This document shows positions 8,773-17,873 of a stretch of 64,000 nt of DNA, one piece after another. A program made the translations under genes and the position numbers. Within the stretch, counting starts at the first letter, position 1; the number at the start of each line of letters is the position of its first letter. The notes under the pieces are model-generated. The model made no database searches, was not told the origin of the DNA, and saw only the letters and a program-made list of their open reading frames with translations. Source of the DNA: Pseudomonas sp. PH1b (GTDB lineage Bacteria; Pseudomonadota; Gammaproteobacteria; Pseudomonadales; Pseudomonadaceae); contig NZ_AYMU01000006.1 in assembly GCF_000633395.1 (NCBI RefSeq), positions 124,001 to 188,000 on the forward strand, in the 5' to 3' direction.

Positions 8773-9768
8773 ATGATCAAACAACAGCTCGCCCGCTTTA
8801 ATCGTCTCGACCTGCTCAGGTCTACCACCGCCCTGGAAAAGCTCGAACGCCTGTCGGCCTGGATCGGTCGTGACATCTACATCAAACGCGACGACCTCAC
8901 GCCCCTGGCCATGGGCGGCAACAAGCTGCGCAAGCTCGAATACCTGGCCGCCGATGCCCTGGCCCAGGGCGCCGATACGCTGATCACCGCCGGTGCCCTC
9001 CAGTCCAACCATGTGCGCCAGACCGCAGCCCTGGCCGCCCAGTTGGGGCTGGGCTGCGTGGCCCTGCTGGAGAACCCGATCGGCACCGAGGACCCCAACT
9101 ACCTGGGCAACGGCAACCGCCTGCTGCTGGATCTGTTCGACGCCAAGGTCGAGCTGGTGGAAAACCTCGACCAGGCCGACGAGCAACTGCGCGCCCTGGC
9201 CGCGCGCCTGCGCAGCAACGGCAAGAAACCCTACCTGGTGCCCATCGGCGGCTCTAACGCCCTGGGGGCCCTGGGCTACGTGCGCGCCGGCCTGGAGTTG
9301 GCGCAGCAGATCGAAGACAGCGGCCTGGAATTTGCCGCGGTGCTGCTGGCCTCCGGCAGCGCCGGCACCCACAGCGGCCTGGCCCTGGCCCTGAGCGAAG
9401 TGCTGCCACAGCTGCCGGTGATCGGCATCACCGTGTCGCGCAGCGAAGAAGACCAGCGGCCCAAGGTCCAGGGCCTGGCCGAGCGCACTGCCGAGCTGCT
9501 GGGAGTGAAGCTGCCCGACGCATTCAACGTGCAGTTGTGGGACGAGTACTTCGCCCCGCGCTACGGTGAACCGAATGCCGGAACCCTGGCAGCGGTCAAG
9601 CTGCTGGCCAGCCAGGAAGGCCTGCTGCTGGACCCGGTGTACACCGGCAAGGCCATGGCCGGCCTGCTGGATGGGGTCGGCCGCCAGCGTTTCGACGAGG
9701 GCCCGATCATCTTCCTGCACACCGGCGGGGCCCCGGCGCTGTTCGCCTACGCCGGCGCCTTCTCGTAG
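8773..9768 (+). CDS. dcyD: D-cysteine desulfhydrase
   Basis: A PLP-dependent enzyme of 331 residues that splits D-cysteine into pyruvate, ammonia and sulfide, in the ACC-deaminase-like branch of fold type II. The PLP lysine is Lys51 in [10 protein letters not shown]. The substrate loop [14 protein letters not shown] and the phosphate-binding [10 protein letters not shown] follow, as in Salmonella DcyD. The ATG at 8773 fits the family start; frames open further upstream run into epsC and repeats. The stop codon TAG (9766-9768) lies inside a REP sequence. It directly precedes tcyJLN, the usual partner for cystine uptake. Confidence 0.9.
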   Translation: MIKQQLARFNRLDLLRSTTALEKLERLSAWIGRDIYIKRDDLTPLAMGGNKLRKLEYLAADALAQGADTLITAGALQSNHVRQTAALAAQLGLGCVALLENPIGTEDPNYLGNGNRLLLDLFDAKVELVENLDQADEQLRALAARLRSNGKKPYLVPIGGSNALGALGYVRAGLELAQQIEDSGLEFAAVLLASGSAGTHSGLALALSEVLPQLPVIGITVSRSEEDQRPKVQGLAERTAELLGVKLPDAFNVQLWDEYFAPRYGEPNAGTLAAVKLLASQEGLLLDPVYTGKAMAGLLDGVGRQRFDEGPIIFLHTGGAPALFAYAGAFS

Positions 9769-10058
9769 GAGCCGGCTTGCCGGTGAAGAGGCTCACGAAC
9801 CTTGCGCCGCCCTCGACGACGCCTTCGCTGGCAAGCCAGCTCCTACGAGGCCAGGGCAATGGAGTTCTTTGTAGGAGCCGGCTTGCCGGCGAAGAGGCCC
9901 ACGAGCCTTGCGCCGCCCTCGACGACGCCTTCGCTGGCAAGCCAGCTCCTACGAGGCCAGGGCAATGGAGCTCTTTGTAGGAGCCGGCTTGCCGGCGAAG
10001 AGGCCCATGGGCCTTGCATGGCCCGCGATGCCGCCTTCGCTGGCAAGCCAGCTCCTAC
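9765..10058. repeat. REPIN array, three units
   Basis: Three REPINs occupy 9765-9846, 9871-9952 and 9977-10058, with a period of 106 bp and nearly identical 24-bp spacers. The first begins inside the last codons of dcyD. An AT-rich stretch (10086-10132) follows and probably holds the tcyJ promoter. Confidence 0.92.
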
Positions 10059-10274
10059 GGGGGATGGCGCGAGAAGAACCGAACAAAATGGAATAACAAA
10101 TTGAATTTATATTATTTTTAAACCTATTAATGCCGCCTTATAGTCGCGCCGCAGGCTCATTTGCCACGAGACGCATATGCTGCATTTAAGGCAGGATAAA
10201 GCGTTGCTTTCGCCTCACCGATTGACCTGCAACTCCACCCGCATCGTGCATAAGAAAACACACAGGGGCTTGTC

Positions 10275-11072
10275 ATGAATCTTTCCGTACTGCGTCGCAA
10301 TCTGCTGATTGGCACACTGGGCCTGGCCTTCAGTGCCGGACTGATGGGGCAAGCGGTTGCCGGCGAGCAACTGCAGAAAATCAAGGATGCCGGCGTCATC
10401 AACGTCGGCCTGGAAGGCACTTACCCACCGTTCAGCTATGTGGACGAAAACGGCAAACTGACCGGCTTCGAGGTGGAGTTCTCCGAAGCCCTGGCGCAAA
10501 AGCTCGGGGTCAAGGTCAAGCTGCAGCCGACCAAGTGGGACGGCATTCTCGCCGCCCTGGAGTCCAAGCGCCTGGACGCCGTGGTCAACCAGGTGACCAT
10601 CTCTGAAGAGCGCAAGAAAAAGTACGATTTCTCCATCCCCTATACCGTCTCCGGCATCCAGGCCCTGACCCAGAAGAAGGACGAAGGCAAGTTCAAGACC
10701 GCCGCCGACCTGGGTGGCCACAAGGTCGGCGTAGGCCTGGGCACCAACTACGAGCAATGGCTCAAGGACAATGTGCCCACCGCCATCATCAAGACCTACG
10801 ACGACGATCCGACCAAGTACCAGGACCTGCGCGTAGGCCGTATCGAAGCCATCCTGGTGGACCGCCTGGCGGCCTTCGAGCTGATCAAGAAAACCAAGGA
10901 CACCCTGGTGGTATCCGGTGAGCCCTTCTCCCGCCAGGAAGCCGGCGTGGCCCTGCGCAAGGGCGAACCTGAACTGCTGGCTGCGGTGAACAAGGCCATC
11001 GAGGAACTGCGGGCCGACGGTACCTTGAAAAAACTCTCGGAAAAATACTTCAACGCTGACGTCACCCAATAA
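10275..11072 (+). CDS. tcyJ: Cystine-binding periplasmic protein
   Basis: The solute-binding subunit (265 residues) of a polar amino acid ABC importer of the FliY/TcyJ type, which captures L-cystine in the periplasm. A signal peptide of about 29 residues ends AVA before GEQL. The mature part begins KIKDAGVINVGLEGTYPPFSY, the typical start of the family-3 binding fold, and contains DAVVNQVTISEERKKKYDFS. It opens an operon with the permease (overlap of one base) and ATPase genes, and follows dcyD. Cystine as substrate is inferred from the protein family and the dcyD/epsC context. Confidence 0.88.
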   Translation: MNLSVLRRNLLIGTLGLAFSAGLMGQAVAGEQLQKIKDAGVINVGLEGTYPPFSYVDENGKLTGFEVEFSEALAQKLGVKVKLQPTKWDGILAALESKRLDAVVNQVTISEERKKKYDFSIPYTVSGIQALTQKKDEGKFKTAADLGGHKVGVGLGTNYEQWLKDNVPTAIIKTYDDDPTKYQDLRVGRIEAILVDRLAAFELIKKTKDTLVVSGEPFSRQEAGVALRKGEPELLAAVNKAIEELRADGTLKKLSEKYFNADVTQ

Positions 11073-11737
11073 TGGAAGCAGGCCTGCAACTGGCGCTGGA
11101 TTCAGCGCCATTTCTTCTCAAGGGCGCGTACTACACGGTCATCCTCAGCCTCGGCGGCATGTTCTTCGGACTGCTGCTGGGCTTTGGCCTGGCCTTGATG
11201 CGGCTGTCGCGCTTCAAGCTGCTGAGCTGGATTGCCCGCATCTACGTGTCGTTCTTTCGCGGCACGCCGCTCTTGGTGCAGCTCTTCGTGATCTATTACG
11301 GCCTGCCGCAACTGGGGCTGGAACTGGACCCGCTGCCCGCGGCGCTGATCGGTTTCTCCCTGAACATGGCGGCCTATGCCTGTGAAATCCTCAGGGCCGC
11401 CATCGGCTCCATCGAGCGTGGCCAATGGGAGGCCGCCGCCAGCATCGGCATGACCCGGGCCCAGACCCTGCGCCGGGCGATCCTGCCGCAAGCCATGCGC
11501 ACCGCCTTGCCGCCGCTGGGTAACAGTTTCATTTCCCTGGTCAAGGACACGGCCCTGGCCGCCACCATCCAGGTACCGGAACTGTTCCGCCAGGCGCAGC
11601 TGATCACCGCCCGCACCTTCGAAATCTTCACCATGTATCTTGCCGCCGCTCTGATCTACTGGATTCTCGCCAGCGTGCTCGCGCACCTGCAGAACCGTCT
11701 GGAAGAGCGGGTCAATCGGCACGACCAGGAGTCCTGA
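11072..11737 (+). CDS. tcyL: Cystine ABC transporter permease
   Basis: The inner-membrane permease (221 residues) of the cystine importer, of the HisMQ type. About five membrane segments are visible, and the cytoplasmic EAA-like loop AASIGMTRAQTLRRAILPQA contacts the ATPase. FFRGTPLLVQLFVIYYG and ISLVKDTALAATIQVPEL are characteristic blocks. Its ATG overlaps the tcyJ stop (TAATG), so the two are translationally coupled. The ATPase gene starts four bases after its stop. Confidence 0.9.
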   Translation: MEAGLQLALDSAPFLLKGAYYTVILSLGGMFFGLLLGFGLALMRLSRFKLLSWIARIYVSFFRGTPLLVQLFVIYYGLPQLGLELDPLPAALIGFSLNMAAYACEILRAAIGSIERGQWEAAASIGMTRAQTLRRAILPQAMRTALPPLGNSFISLVKDTALAATIQVPELFRQAQLITARTFEIFTMYLAAALIYWILASVLAHLQNRLEERVNRHDQES

Positions 11738-11741
11738 AGCC

Positions 11742-12503
11742 ATGATCGTGGTGGAAAAACTGACCAAGCAGTTCAAGGGCCAGACCGTACTCAACGGCAT
11801 CGACCTGGAGGTCAAGGAAGGCGAGGTGGTTGCCATCATCGGCCCCAGCGGCTCGGGCAAGACCACCTTCCTGCGCTGCCTGAATTTTCTTGAAGAACCG
11901 ACTAGCGGCCGCATCCGCATCGGTGACATCAGCATCGACAGCAGCATCCCCCTGAGCCAGCAACAAGGGCGGATCCGCCAGTTGCGCCAGCAAGTGGGCT
12001 TCGTGTTCCAGAACTTCAACCTGTTCCCCCACCGCACCGCCCTGGAGAACGTCATCGAGGGCCCGCTGGTGGTGAAGAAAACCCCACGGGAACAAGCCAT
12101 CGCCCTGGGTCGCGCGCTGCTGGCCAAGGTCGGCCTGGCGGGCAAGGAAGACAGCTACCCAAGGCGCCTGTCCGGTGGCCAGCAACAGCGGGTGGCGATT
12201 GCCCGGGCCCTGGCCATGGAACCCCGGGTGATCCTGTTCGACGAACCCACCTCGGCCCTCGACCCCGAGCTGGTGGGCGAAGTGCTGGCCACCATCCGCA
12301 GCCTGGCCGAAGAGAAACGCACCATGGTCATCGTCACCCACGAGATGAGCTTCGCCCGGGACGTGGCCAACCGAGTGATCTTCTTCGACAAGGGGGTGAT
12401 CGTCGAACAGGGCGAAGCCAAGGCGCTGTTCGCCAACCCTCAGCAAGAGCGCACCCGACAGTTTCTGAGCAAGTTTCTCAGCGCAAGCCACGCCCCCTTG
12501 TAG
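11742..12503 (+). CDS. tcyN: Cystine ABC transporter ATP-binding protein
   Basis: The cytoplasmic ATPase (253 residues) that powers the cystine importer. Walker A is GPSGSGKTT (about residues 32-40), the signature is [15 protein letters not shown], Walker B with switch is [13 protein letters not shown], and the H-loop is VTHEM. Length and motifs are normal for this subfamily. Its stop codon TAG is supplied by the first bases of the REPIN that follows (12500 onward), as for dcyD. Confidence 0.92.
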   Translation: MIVVEKLTKQFKGQTVLNGIDLEVKEGEVVAIIGPSGSGKTTFLRCLNFLEEPTSGRIRIGDISIDSSIPLSQQQGRIRQLRQQVGFVFQNFNLFPHRTALENVIEGPLVVKKTPREQAIALGRALLAKVGLAGKEDSYPRRLSGGQQQRVAIARALAMEPRVILFDEPTSALDPELVGEVLATIRSLAEEKRTMVIVTHEMSFARDVANRVIFFDKGVIVEQGEAKALFANPQQERTRQFLSKFLSASHAPL

Positions 12504-12797
12504 GAGCCAGCTTGCCGGCGAAAAGGCCCTCGAGCCTTGCATCGCCCTCGCGGACGCCTTCGCTGGCAAGCCAGCTCCTACAGCAGGCCACGCCTCTCAT
12601 CCCCCTCGTAGGAGCCGGCTTGCCGGCGAAAAGGCCCGCAAGCCTTGCATCGCCCTCGCGGACGCCTTCGCTGGCAAGCCAGCTCCTACAGCAGGCCAGG
12701 CCTCTCATCCCCCTCGTAGGAGCCGGCTTGCCGGCGAAAAGGCCCTCAAGCCTTGCATCGCCCTCGCGAACGCCTTCGCTGGCAAGCCAGCTCCTAC
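12500..12797. repeat. REPIN array, three units
   Basis: Three REPINs lie at 12500-12581, 12608-12689 and 12716-12797, with an exact 108-bp period and nearly identical spacers. The first overlaps the last codon of tcyN. About 110 bases of unremarkable sequence separate the array from the AT-rich promoter region of the sfn-like operon. Confidence 0.92.
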
Positions 12798-12910
12798 GTG
12801 CAGCTACGGGGTGGTTTTGGGGAGGCATTCGTCGCTGAAACCATAGTCGTAGAAGCACGCTAAGGCCTTGATCCATAACGCCTGCGGGCTTCGATTCAAC
12901 CCTTCTATTC

Positions 12911-12954
12911 ATATTCCTAAAAGTTAGTTTATTTAATTTTTATACACGCATAGG
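12911..12954 (+). promoter_or_regulatory. AT-rich promoter region of the sfnB-like operon
   Basis: A sharply AT-rich run, beginning ATATTCCTAAAAGTTAG and continuing to TTTTTATAC, stands out from the GC-rich surroundings about 80 bases before the leader frame. The first bases partly match the TATTCCTTAAC half of the dyad seen upstream of other sulfur genes here. It probably holds the promoter and an activator site (CysB-like is a guess). Confidence 0.5.
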
Positions 12955-13034
12955 GTATATGCACCGGACCACCGGACATTCTTGATTCTGATTTCGCCGC
13001 ATGACGCGGCCTATCCAAAAGATGTGAGGTAGGT

Positions 13035-13103
13035 ATGGTCCGGAACACAATCACCCCAGTGCAGATCGCCAGGGCATTGCGTGCAGCCAAGGAGTGGCGC
13101 TGA
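13035..13103 (+). CDS. 22-codon leader peptide coupled to sfnB-like gene
   Basis: An ATG preceded by a GAGGTAGG-type ribosome binding site (13026-13033) opens a frame of 22 codons, ending TGA at 13101-13103. The stop overlaps the ATG of the next gene in the form TGATG. The peptide is basic and helix-prone (TPVQIARALRAAKEWR) with no Cys and no Met after the start. Its position directly before a sulfur-starvation operon suggests a leader peptide that couples translation or senses a signal. It is too short for homology arguments, so function is inference. Confidence 0.5.
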   Translation: MVRNTITPVQIARALRAAKEWR

Positions 13104-14344
13104 TGTCCAGTCTGATCGAAGCCCAGGTCCAGAGTGACCTGGATATCGCTCCCCTTTTGCTGCCCGCTCGGGTTCTGCGCAACGACGCCGAAGCCCTTCA
13201 GGCTGCCCATGAACTGGCCGACGCGGCCCGCCAGCAGGCCGCCCAGCGCGACCGCCAGCGCAAGCTGCCCTGGGCGCAGATCGAACAATTCACCCGCAGC
13301 GGCCTGGGCAGTATTTCCGTGCCCCGGGCCTACGGCGGGCCACAGGTGTCCTTCGTCACCCTGGCCGAAGTCTTCGCCATCGTTTCCGCGGCCGACCCGG
13401 CCCTGGGGCAAATCCCGCAAAACCAGTTCGGCATCCTCGGCCTGATTCTCGGCTGCGGCACCGAGCGGCAGAAGAAACAACTGCTGCAAAGCGTGCTGGA
13501 GGGCTGGCGCATCGGCAATGCCGGCCCGGAACGTGGCACCAAGAACACCCTGGAGCTCAAGGCGCGGATCAGCGCCGACGCCGACGGCCATGTGATCAAT
13601 GGCCAGAAGTTCTACTCCACCGGCGCCCTGTTCGCCCATTGGGTCGCGGTCAAGGCACTCAACGAAGAAGGCCGCCAAGTGCTGGCCTTTGTCCGCCGTG
13701 GCACCCCGGGGCTGCGCATCGTCGATGACTGGTCGGGCTTTGGCCAGCGCACCACCGCCAGCGGCACCATCCTGCTCAACGATGTGCGGGTCGAGTCCGA
13801 GTTGGTGCTGGACAACTGGCGGATCAATGAATCGCCGAACATCCAGGGCGCGGTGTCACAACTGATCCAGGCGGCCATCGACGCCGGGATCGCCCGCGAA
13901 GCCCTGAAGGACGCCATCAGCTTTGTCCGTGAGCGTTCACGCCCATGGATCGACGCCAACGTTGAACGAGCCAGCGACGACCTCTATGTGATCGCCGATA
14001 TCGGCAAGCTGCAGATCGAACTGCACGCCGCCGAAGCCCTGCTGCGCAAGGCCGGCCAGGTGCTGGACCAGGTCAGCGCGGCCCCCATCACCGCTGAGTC
14101 CGCAGCCCGCGCCTCGATCGCCGTGGCCGAGGCCAAGGTGCTGACCACCGAGGTCTCGCTGCTGGCCAGCGAAAAGCTCTTCGAGCTGGCTGGCAGCCGC
14201 GCCACCCTCGCCGAATTCAACCTCGACCGCCACTGGCGCAACGCCCGGGTGCACACCCTGCACGACCCGGTGCGCTGGAAGTACCACGCCGTGGGCGCCT
14301 ATCACCTGAACGGCACGCTGCCGGCCCGGCACTCCTGGATTTAA
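13103..14344 (+). CDS. SfnB-family acyl-CoA dehydrogenase-like oxidoreductase, copy 1
   Basis: A flavoprotein of 413 residues with the acyl-CoA dehydrogenase fold, of the SfnB type linked to use of dimethyl sulfone, sulfonates and other organosulfur sources. The N-terminal helical domain is followed by a beta domain containing the ending DWSGFGQRTTASG and a C-terminal helical bundle ending RVHTLHDPVRWKYHAVG. I place the start at the ATG (13103), eight bases after AAGGAG, rather than the GTG at 13094. It is coupled to the 22-codon leader and is followed by a second copy. The exact reaction is unknown; release of sulfite from organosulfur compounds together with the flavin monooxygenase is inferred. 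Confidence 0.85.
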   Translation: MSSLIEAQVQSDLDIAPLLLPARVLRNDAEALQAAHELADAARQQAAQRDRQRKLPWAQIEQFTRSGLGSISVPRAYGGPQVSFVTLAEVFAIVSAADPALGQIPQNQFGILGLILGCGTERQKKQLLQSVLEGWRIGNAGPERGTKNTLELKARISADADGHVINGQKFYSTGALFAHWVAVKALNEEGRQVLAFVRRGTPGLRIVDDWSGFGQRTTASGTILLNDVRVESELVLDNWRINESPNIQGAVSQLIQAAIDAGIAREALKDAISFVRERSRPWIDANVERASDDLYVIADIGKLQIELHAAEALLRKAGQVLDQVSAAPITAESAARASIAVAEAKVLTTEVSLLASEKLFELAGSRATLAEFNLDRHWRNARVHTLHDPVRWKYHAVGAYHLNGTLPARHSWI

Positions 14345-14383
14345 CCGCCCAGAACGCTTTTGACCAGATCTCTGGAGAAACAC

Positions 14384-15583
14384 ATGTCTCTTTCTCAACA
14401 CGTCGCGGTCATCACCAGCGATGAGCAAGCCCTGATTGTCGCCAGCGACCTGGCGGAAGATTTCAAACGCGACAGCGCCCTGCGCGATCGCGAGCGGCGC
14501 CTGCCGCACCCCGAACTGGAAGCCTTTTCCCGCTCCGGCCTGTGGGGCATCAGCGTGCCCAAGGAATACGGCGGCGCCGGGGTCTCCAACGTCACCCTGG
14601 CCAAGGTCATTGCCCTGATCGCCGAGGCCGACGCCTCCCTGGGGCAGATCCCGCAGAACCACTTCTACGCCCTGGAAGTACTCCGGGTGAACGGCAGCGA
14701 AGCACAGAAACAACGGCTGTACGCCGAAGTCCTGGCTGGCCGGCGTTTCGGCAATGCCCTGGCCGAACTCGGCACCAAGACCGCCCACGACCGCACCACC
14801 CGCCTGAGCCGCGACGGCAACGCTCCGGGCTACCGCATCGACGGGCGCAAGTTCTACGCCACCGGCGCCATCTATGCCCAGCGCATTCCCACCTCGGTGG
14901 TGGATGAGTACGGCGTGCAGCAACTGGCCTTCGTCCCCGCCGACGCCCAGGGCCTGAGCGTGATTGACGACTGGAGCGGCTTCGGCCAGCGCACCACCGG
15001 CAGCGGCTCGGTGCTGTTCGAAAACGTCGCAGTGGACGAAGCCGACGTGGTGCCGTTCCAGAGTGCCTTCGAACGCCCGACCCCGGTCGGCCCGCTGGCG
15101 CAGATTCTCCACGCCGCCATCGACACCGGCATCGCCCGCGCCGCCTACGAGGATGCCCTGCGCTTCGTGCGTACCAAGACCCGGCCCTGGATCGACTCCG
15201 GTAACGACAAGGCCACCGACGACCCGCTGACCATCAAGAGCTTCGGCCACCTGAGCATCCGCCTGCACGCCACCGAGGCCCTGCTGGAGCGCGCCGGGGA
15301 ATTCCTCGACCGCGCCCAGGCCGAGACCAACGCCGACACCGTGGCCGCCGCGTCCATTGCCGTGGCCGAGGTCCGCGCCCTGAGCACGGAAATCTCCCTG
15401 GCCGCCGGCAGCACCCTGTTCGAACTGGCGGGCAGCCAGGCAACCCTGGCCGAGCACGGCCTGGACCGCCACTGGCGCAACGCCCGGGTGCACACCCTGC
15501 ACGACCCGGTGCGCTGGAAGTACCACGCGGTGGGCAACTACTACCTGAACCAGCAGAACCCGCCACTGCGGGGGACCATCTGA
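14384..15583 (+). CDS. SfnB-family acyl-CoA dehydrogenase-like oxidoreductase, copy 2
   Basis: A paralogue (399 residues) of the preceding gene with the same domain order and motifs (LIAEADASLGQIPQNH, DWSGFGQRTTGSG, HWRNARVHTLHDPVRW). The start ATG at 14384 has GGAG ten bases upstream. A 65-nt stretch at its 3' end (15464-15528) is identical to 14225-14289 in copy 1, far above the identity elsewhere. Its stop overlaps the start of the monooxygenase gene (TGATG), so the two are translationally coupled. Its role is presumably organosulfur oxidation with reduced flavin, as for SfnB; the difference between the two copies is unknown. Confidence 0.87.
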   Translation: MSLSQHVAVITSDEQALIVASDLAEDFKRDSALRDRERRLPHPELEAFSRSGLWGISVPKEYGGAGVSNVTLAKVIALIAEADASLGQIPQNHFYALEVLRVNGSEAQKQRLYAEVLAGRRFGNALAELGTKTAHDRTTRLSRDGNAPGYRIDGRKFYATGAIYAQRIPTSVVDEYGVQQLAFVPADAQGLSVIDDWSGFGQRTTGSGSVLFENVAVDEADVVPFQSAFERPTPVGPLAQILHAAIDTGIARAAYEDALRFVRTKTRPWIDSGNDKATDDPLTIKSFGHLSIRLHATEALLERAGEFLDRAQAETNADTVAAASIAVAEVRALSTEISLAAGSTLFELAGSQATLAEHGLDRHWRNARVHTLHDPVRWKYHAVGNYYLNQQNPPLRGTI

Positions 15584-16950
15584 TGGCCACGCCGGAAACC
15601 GCCAAGAAGAAGATCCTGCTCAACGCCTTCAACATGAACTGCGTCGGGCACATCAACCACGGCCTGTGGACCCACCCGCGGGACAACTCGACCCAGTACA
15701 AGACCCTCGAATACTGGACCGAACTGGCCCAGCTGCTGGAGCGCGGGCTGTTCGACGGGCTGTTCATCGCCGACATCGTCGGGGTCTACGACGTCTACCA
15801 GAACTCGGTGGAGGTGCCCCTCAAGGAGTCGATCCAGCTGCCGGTGAACGACCCGCTGCTGCTGGTCACGGCCATGGCCGCGGTCACCCGCAACCTGGGT
15901 TTCGGCCTCACCGCCAACCTCACCTACGAGGCGCCCTACCTGTTCGCCCGCAGGCTTTCCACCCTCGATCACCTGAGCCGTGGCCGGGTCGGCTGGAACA
16001 TCGTCACCGGCTACCTGGACAGCGCCGCCCAGGCCATGGGCCTCAAGGAGCAGATCGAGCACGACCGCCGCTACGACCAGGCCGACGAGTACCTGGAGGT
16101 GCTGTACAAACTCTGGGAAGGCAGCTGGGAAGATGACGCAGTGCTCAATGACCCACAGCAGCGGATCTACGCCCAGCCGGACAAGGTGCACAAGGTCGAG
16201 CACCAGGGCGAGTTCTACCAGGTCAGCGGCTACCACCTGTGCGAACCGTCGCCCCAGCGCACCCCGGTGCTGTTCCAGGCCGGCAGTTCGGATCGCGGCC
16301 TGCTGTTCGCCGGACGCCACGCCGAATGCGTGTTCATCAGCGGGCAGAACAAAGCCGCGACCAAGGCCCAGGTGGACAAGGTCCGCGCCAGCGCCGTGGC
16401 CGCCGGGCGCAACCCCGACGACATCAAGGTGTTCATGGGCCTCAACGTGATAGTCGGCGAGACCGAGGAACTGGCCTGGAAGAAACATGCCGAGTACCGC
16501 AGCCACGCCAGCGCCGAAGCTGGGGTGGCGCATTTCTCTGCTTCCACCGGGATCGATTTTTCCCAGTACGAGATCGACGAACCTATCCAGTACGTGAAGA
16601 GCAATGCCATCCAGTCGGCCACCAAGCACCTGCAGAACAACGACTGGACCCGGCGCAAGCTGCTGGAGCAGCACGCCCTCGGTGGTCGCTACTTCACCCT
16701 GGTGGGCTCCCCCGAACAAGTGGCCGACGACCTGGAATCCTGGATCGCCGAAACCGGCCTGGACGGCTTCAACCTGACCCGCATCGTCACCCCGGAAAGC
16801 TACGTCGACTTCATCGACCTGGTGATCCCCGAACTGCAGCGGCGCGGCTCCTACAAGACCGCCTACGACAGCGGCACCCTGCGGGAAAAACTGTTCCACG
16901 AAGGCCGCAAGCTGCCCGAACGACACACCGGCGCGGCCTACCGCCGCTAA
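15583..16950 (+). CDS. FMN-dependent monooxygenase, NtaA/SnaA/DszA type
   Basis: A luciferase-like TIM-barrel enzyme of 455 residues that uses FMNH2 and oxygen to oxidise a substrate, in the branch containing nitrilotriacetate monooxygenase and the dibenzothiophene sulfone monooxygenase DszA. Landmarks are NAFNMNCVGHINHGLW near the N-terminus, LSTLDHLSRGRVGWNIVTG and TPVLFQAGSSDRG. It is coupled to the sfnB-like genes by overlapping codons, so it is the oxygenase of this organosulfur operon. The true substrate (sulfone, sulfonate or thioether) cannot be read from the sequence. A reductase to supply FMNH2 is not encoded nearby. Confidence 0.87.
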   Translation: MATPETAKKKILLNAFNMNCVGHINHGLWTHPRDNSTQYKTLEYWTELAQLLERGLFDGLFIADIVGVYDVYQNSVEVPLKESIQLPVNDPLLLVTAMAAVTRNLGFGLTANLTYEAPYLFARRLSTLDHLSRGRVGWNIVTGYLDSAAQAMGLKEQIEHDRRYDQADEYLEVLYKLWEGSWEDDAVLNDPQQRIYAQPDKVHKVEHQGEFYQVSGYHLCEPSPQRTPVLFQAGSSDRGLLFAGRHAECVFISGQNKAATKAQVDKVRASAVAAGRNPDDIKVFMGLNVIVGETEELAWKKHAEYRSHASAEAGVAHFSASTGIDFSQYEIDEPIQYVKSNAIQSATKHLQNNDWTRRKLLEQHALGGRYFTLVGSPEQVADDLESWIAETGLDGFNLTRIVTPESYVDFIDLVIPELQRRGSYKTAYDSGTLREKLFHEGRKLPERHTGAAYRR

Positions 16951-16952
16951 CC

Positions 16953-17016
16953 GCTTCGCCGGCAAGCCGGCTCCTACACACCTCACTGTAGGCGCTGGCT
17001 TGCCAGCGAAGAGGCC
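16953..17016. repeat. REPIN, inverted order
   Basis: A REP pair in the opposite order to most others: TTCGCCGGCAAGCCGGCTCC first and the GTAGGCGCTGGCTTGCCAGC arm second. It lies directly after the monooxygenase stop and before metQ. Confidence 0.8.
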
Positions 17017-17062
17017 CGCAACCACACCCCATTCCCTGGCCCCGACTCGGACCCTGACCCAT

Positions 17063-17872
17063 ATGAAAACCACACGCCTGTGCCACCCGGTCAAAGCCCT
17101 GGCCCTCGCCCTCGGCCTGTTCAGCAGCGCCGTGTTCGCCGCTGACGCCCCCCTCAAGGTCGGCACCACCGCCGCCTTCGCCATTCCCCTGGAAGCCGCC
17201 GTGGAAGAGGCCGGCAAACAGGGCCTGAAGGTGGAGCTGGTGGAGTTCACCGACTGGATCGCGCCCAACGTCAGCCTGGCCGCCGGCGATATCGACGTGA
17301 ACTACTTCCAGCACATTCCCTTCCTGGAAAACGCCAAGGCCGCCGCCGGTTTCGACCTGGTGCCCTTCGCCCCGGGCATCATCAACAACGTCGGCCTGTA
17401 CTCGAAGAAATACCACAGCTTCGCCGAACTGCCCCAAGGCGCCAGCGTGGCCATCGCCAACGACCCGATCAACAGCGGGCGCGGCCTGCAACTGCTGGCC
17501 AAGGCCGGGCTGATCACCCTCAAGCCGGGGGTCGGCTACAAGGCCACCGAAGAAGACATCGTCAGCAATCCAAAGAAGATCAAGATCCTCCAGGTGGAAG
17601 CCGTGCAACTGGTGCGCGCCTATGACGACGCCGACCTGGTCCAGGGCTACCCGGCCTACATTCGCCTGGCCAAGACCTTCGATGCCGGCTCGGCGCTGCT
17701 GTTCGACGGCCTGGACCACAAGGAATACGTGATCCAGTTCGTGATCCAGCCCAAGAGCAAGAACGACCCGCGGCTGATCAAGTTCGTCGACATCTACCAG
17801 CATTCGCCAGCCGTTCGCGCCGCCCTGGACAAGGCCCACGGCACGCTCTACCAAGCCGGCTGGGAAGGTTGA
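17063..17872 (+). CDS. metQ: MetQ/NlpA-family substrate-binding protein
   Basis: The periplasmic binding subunit (269 residues) of a methionine-type ABC importer. A signal peptide of about 27 residues ends VFA before ADAPLKVG, which looks like signal peptidase I cleavage without a lipobox cysteine. NlpA-family motifs include [20 protein letters not shown] and [13 protein letters not shown]. It is followed two bases later by the ATPase and then the permease. Since it sits behind organosulfur oxygenases, its ligand may be methionine or another sulfur compound; the family does not settle this. Confidence 0.87.
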   Translation: MKTTRLCHPVKALALALGLFSSAVFAADAPLKVGTTAAFAIPLEAAVEEAGKQGLKVELVEFTDWIAPNVSLAAGDIDVNYFQHIPFLENAKAAAGFDLVPFAPGIINNVGLYSKKYHSFAELPQGASVAIANDPINSGRGLQLLAKAGLITLKPGVGYKATEEDIVSNPKKIKILQVEAVQLVRAYDDADLVQGYPAYIRLAKTFDAGSALLFDGLDHKEYVIQFVIQPKSKNDPRLIKFVDIYQHSPAVRAALDKAHGTLYQAGWEG

Positions 17873-17873
17873 A

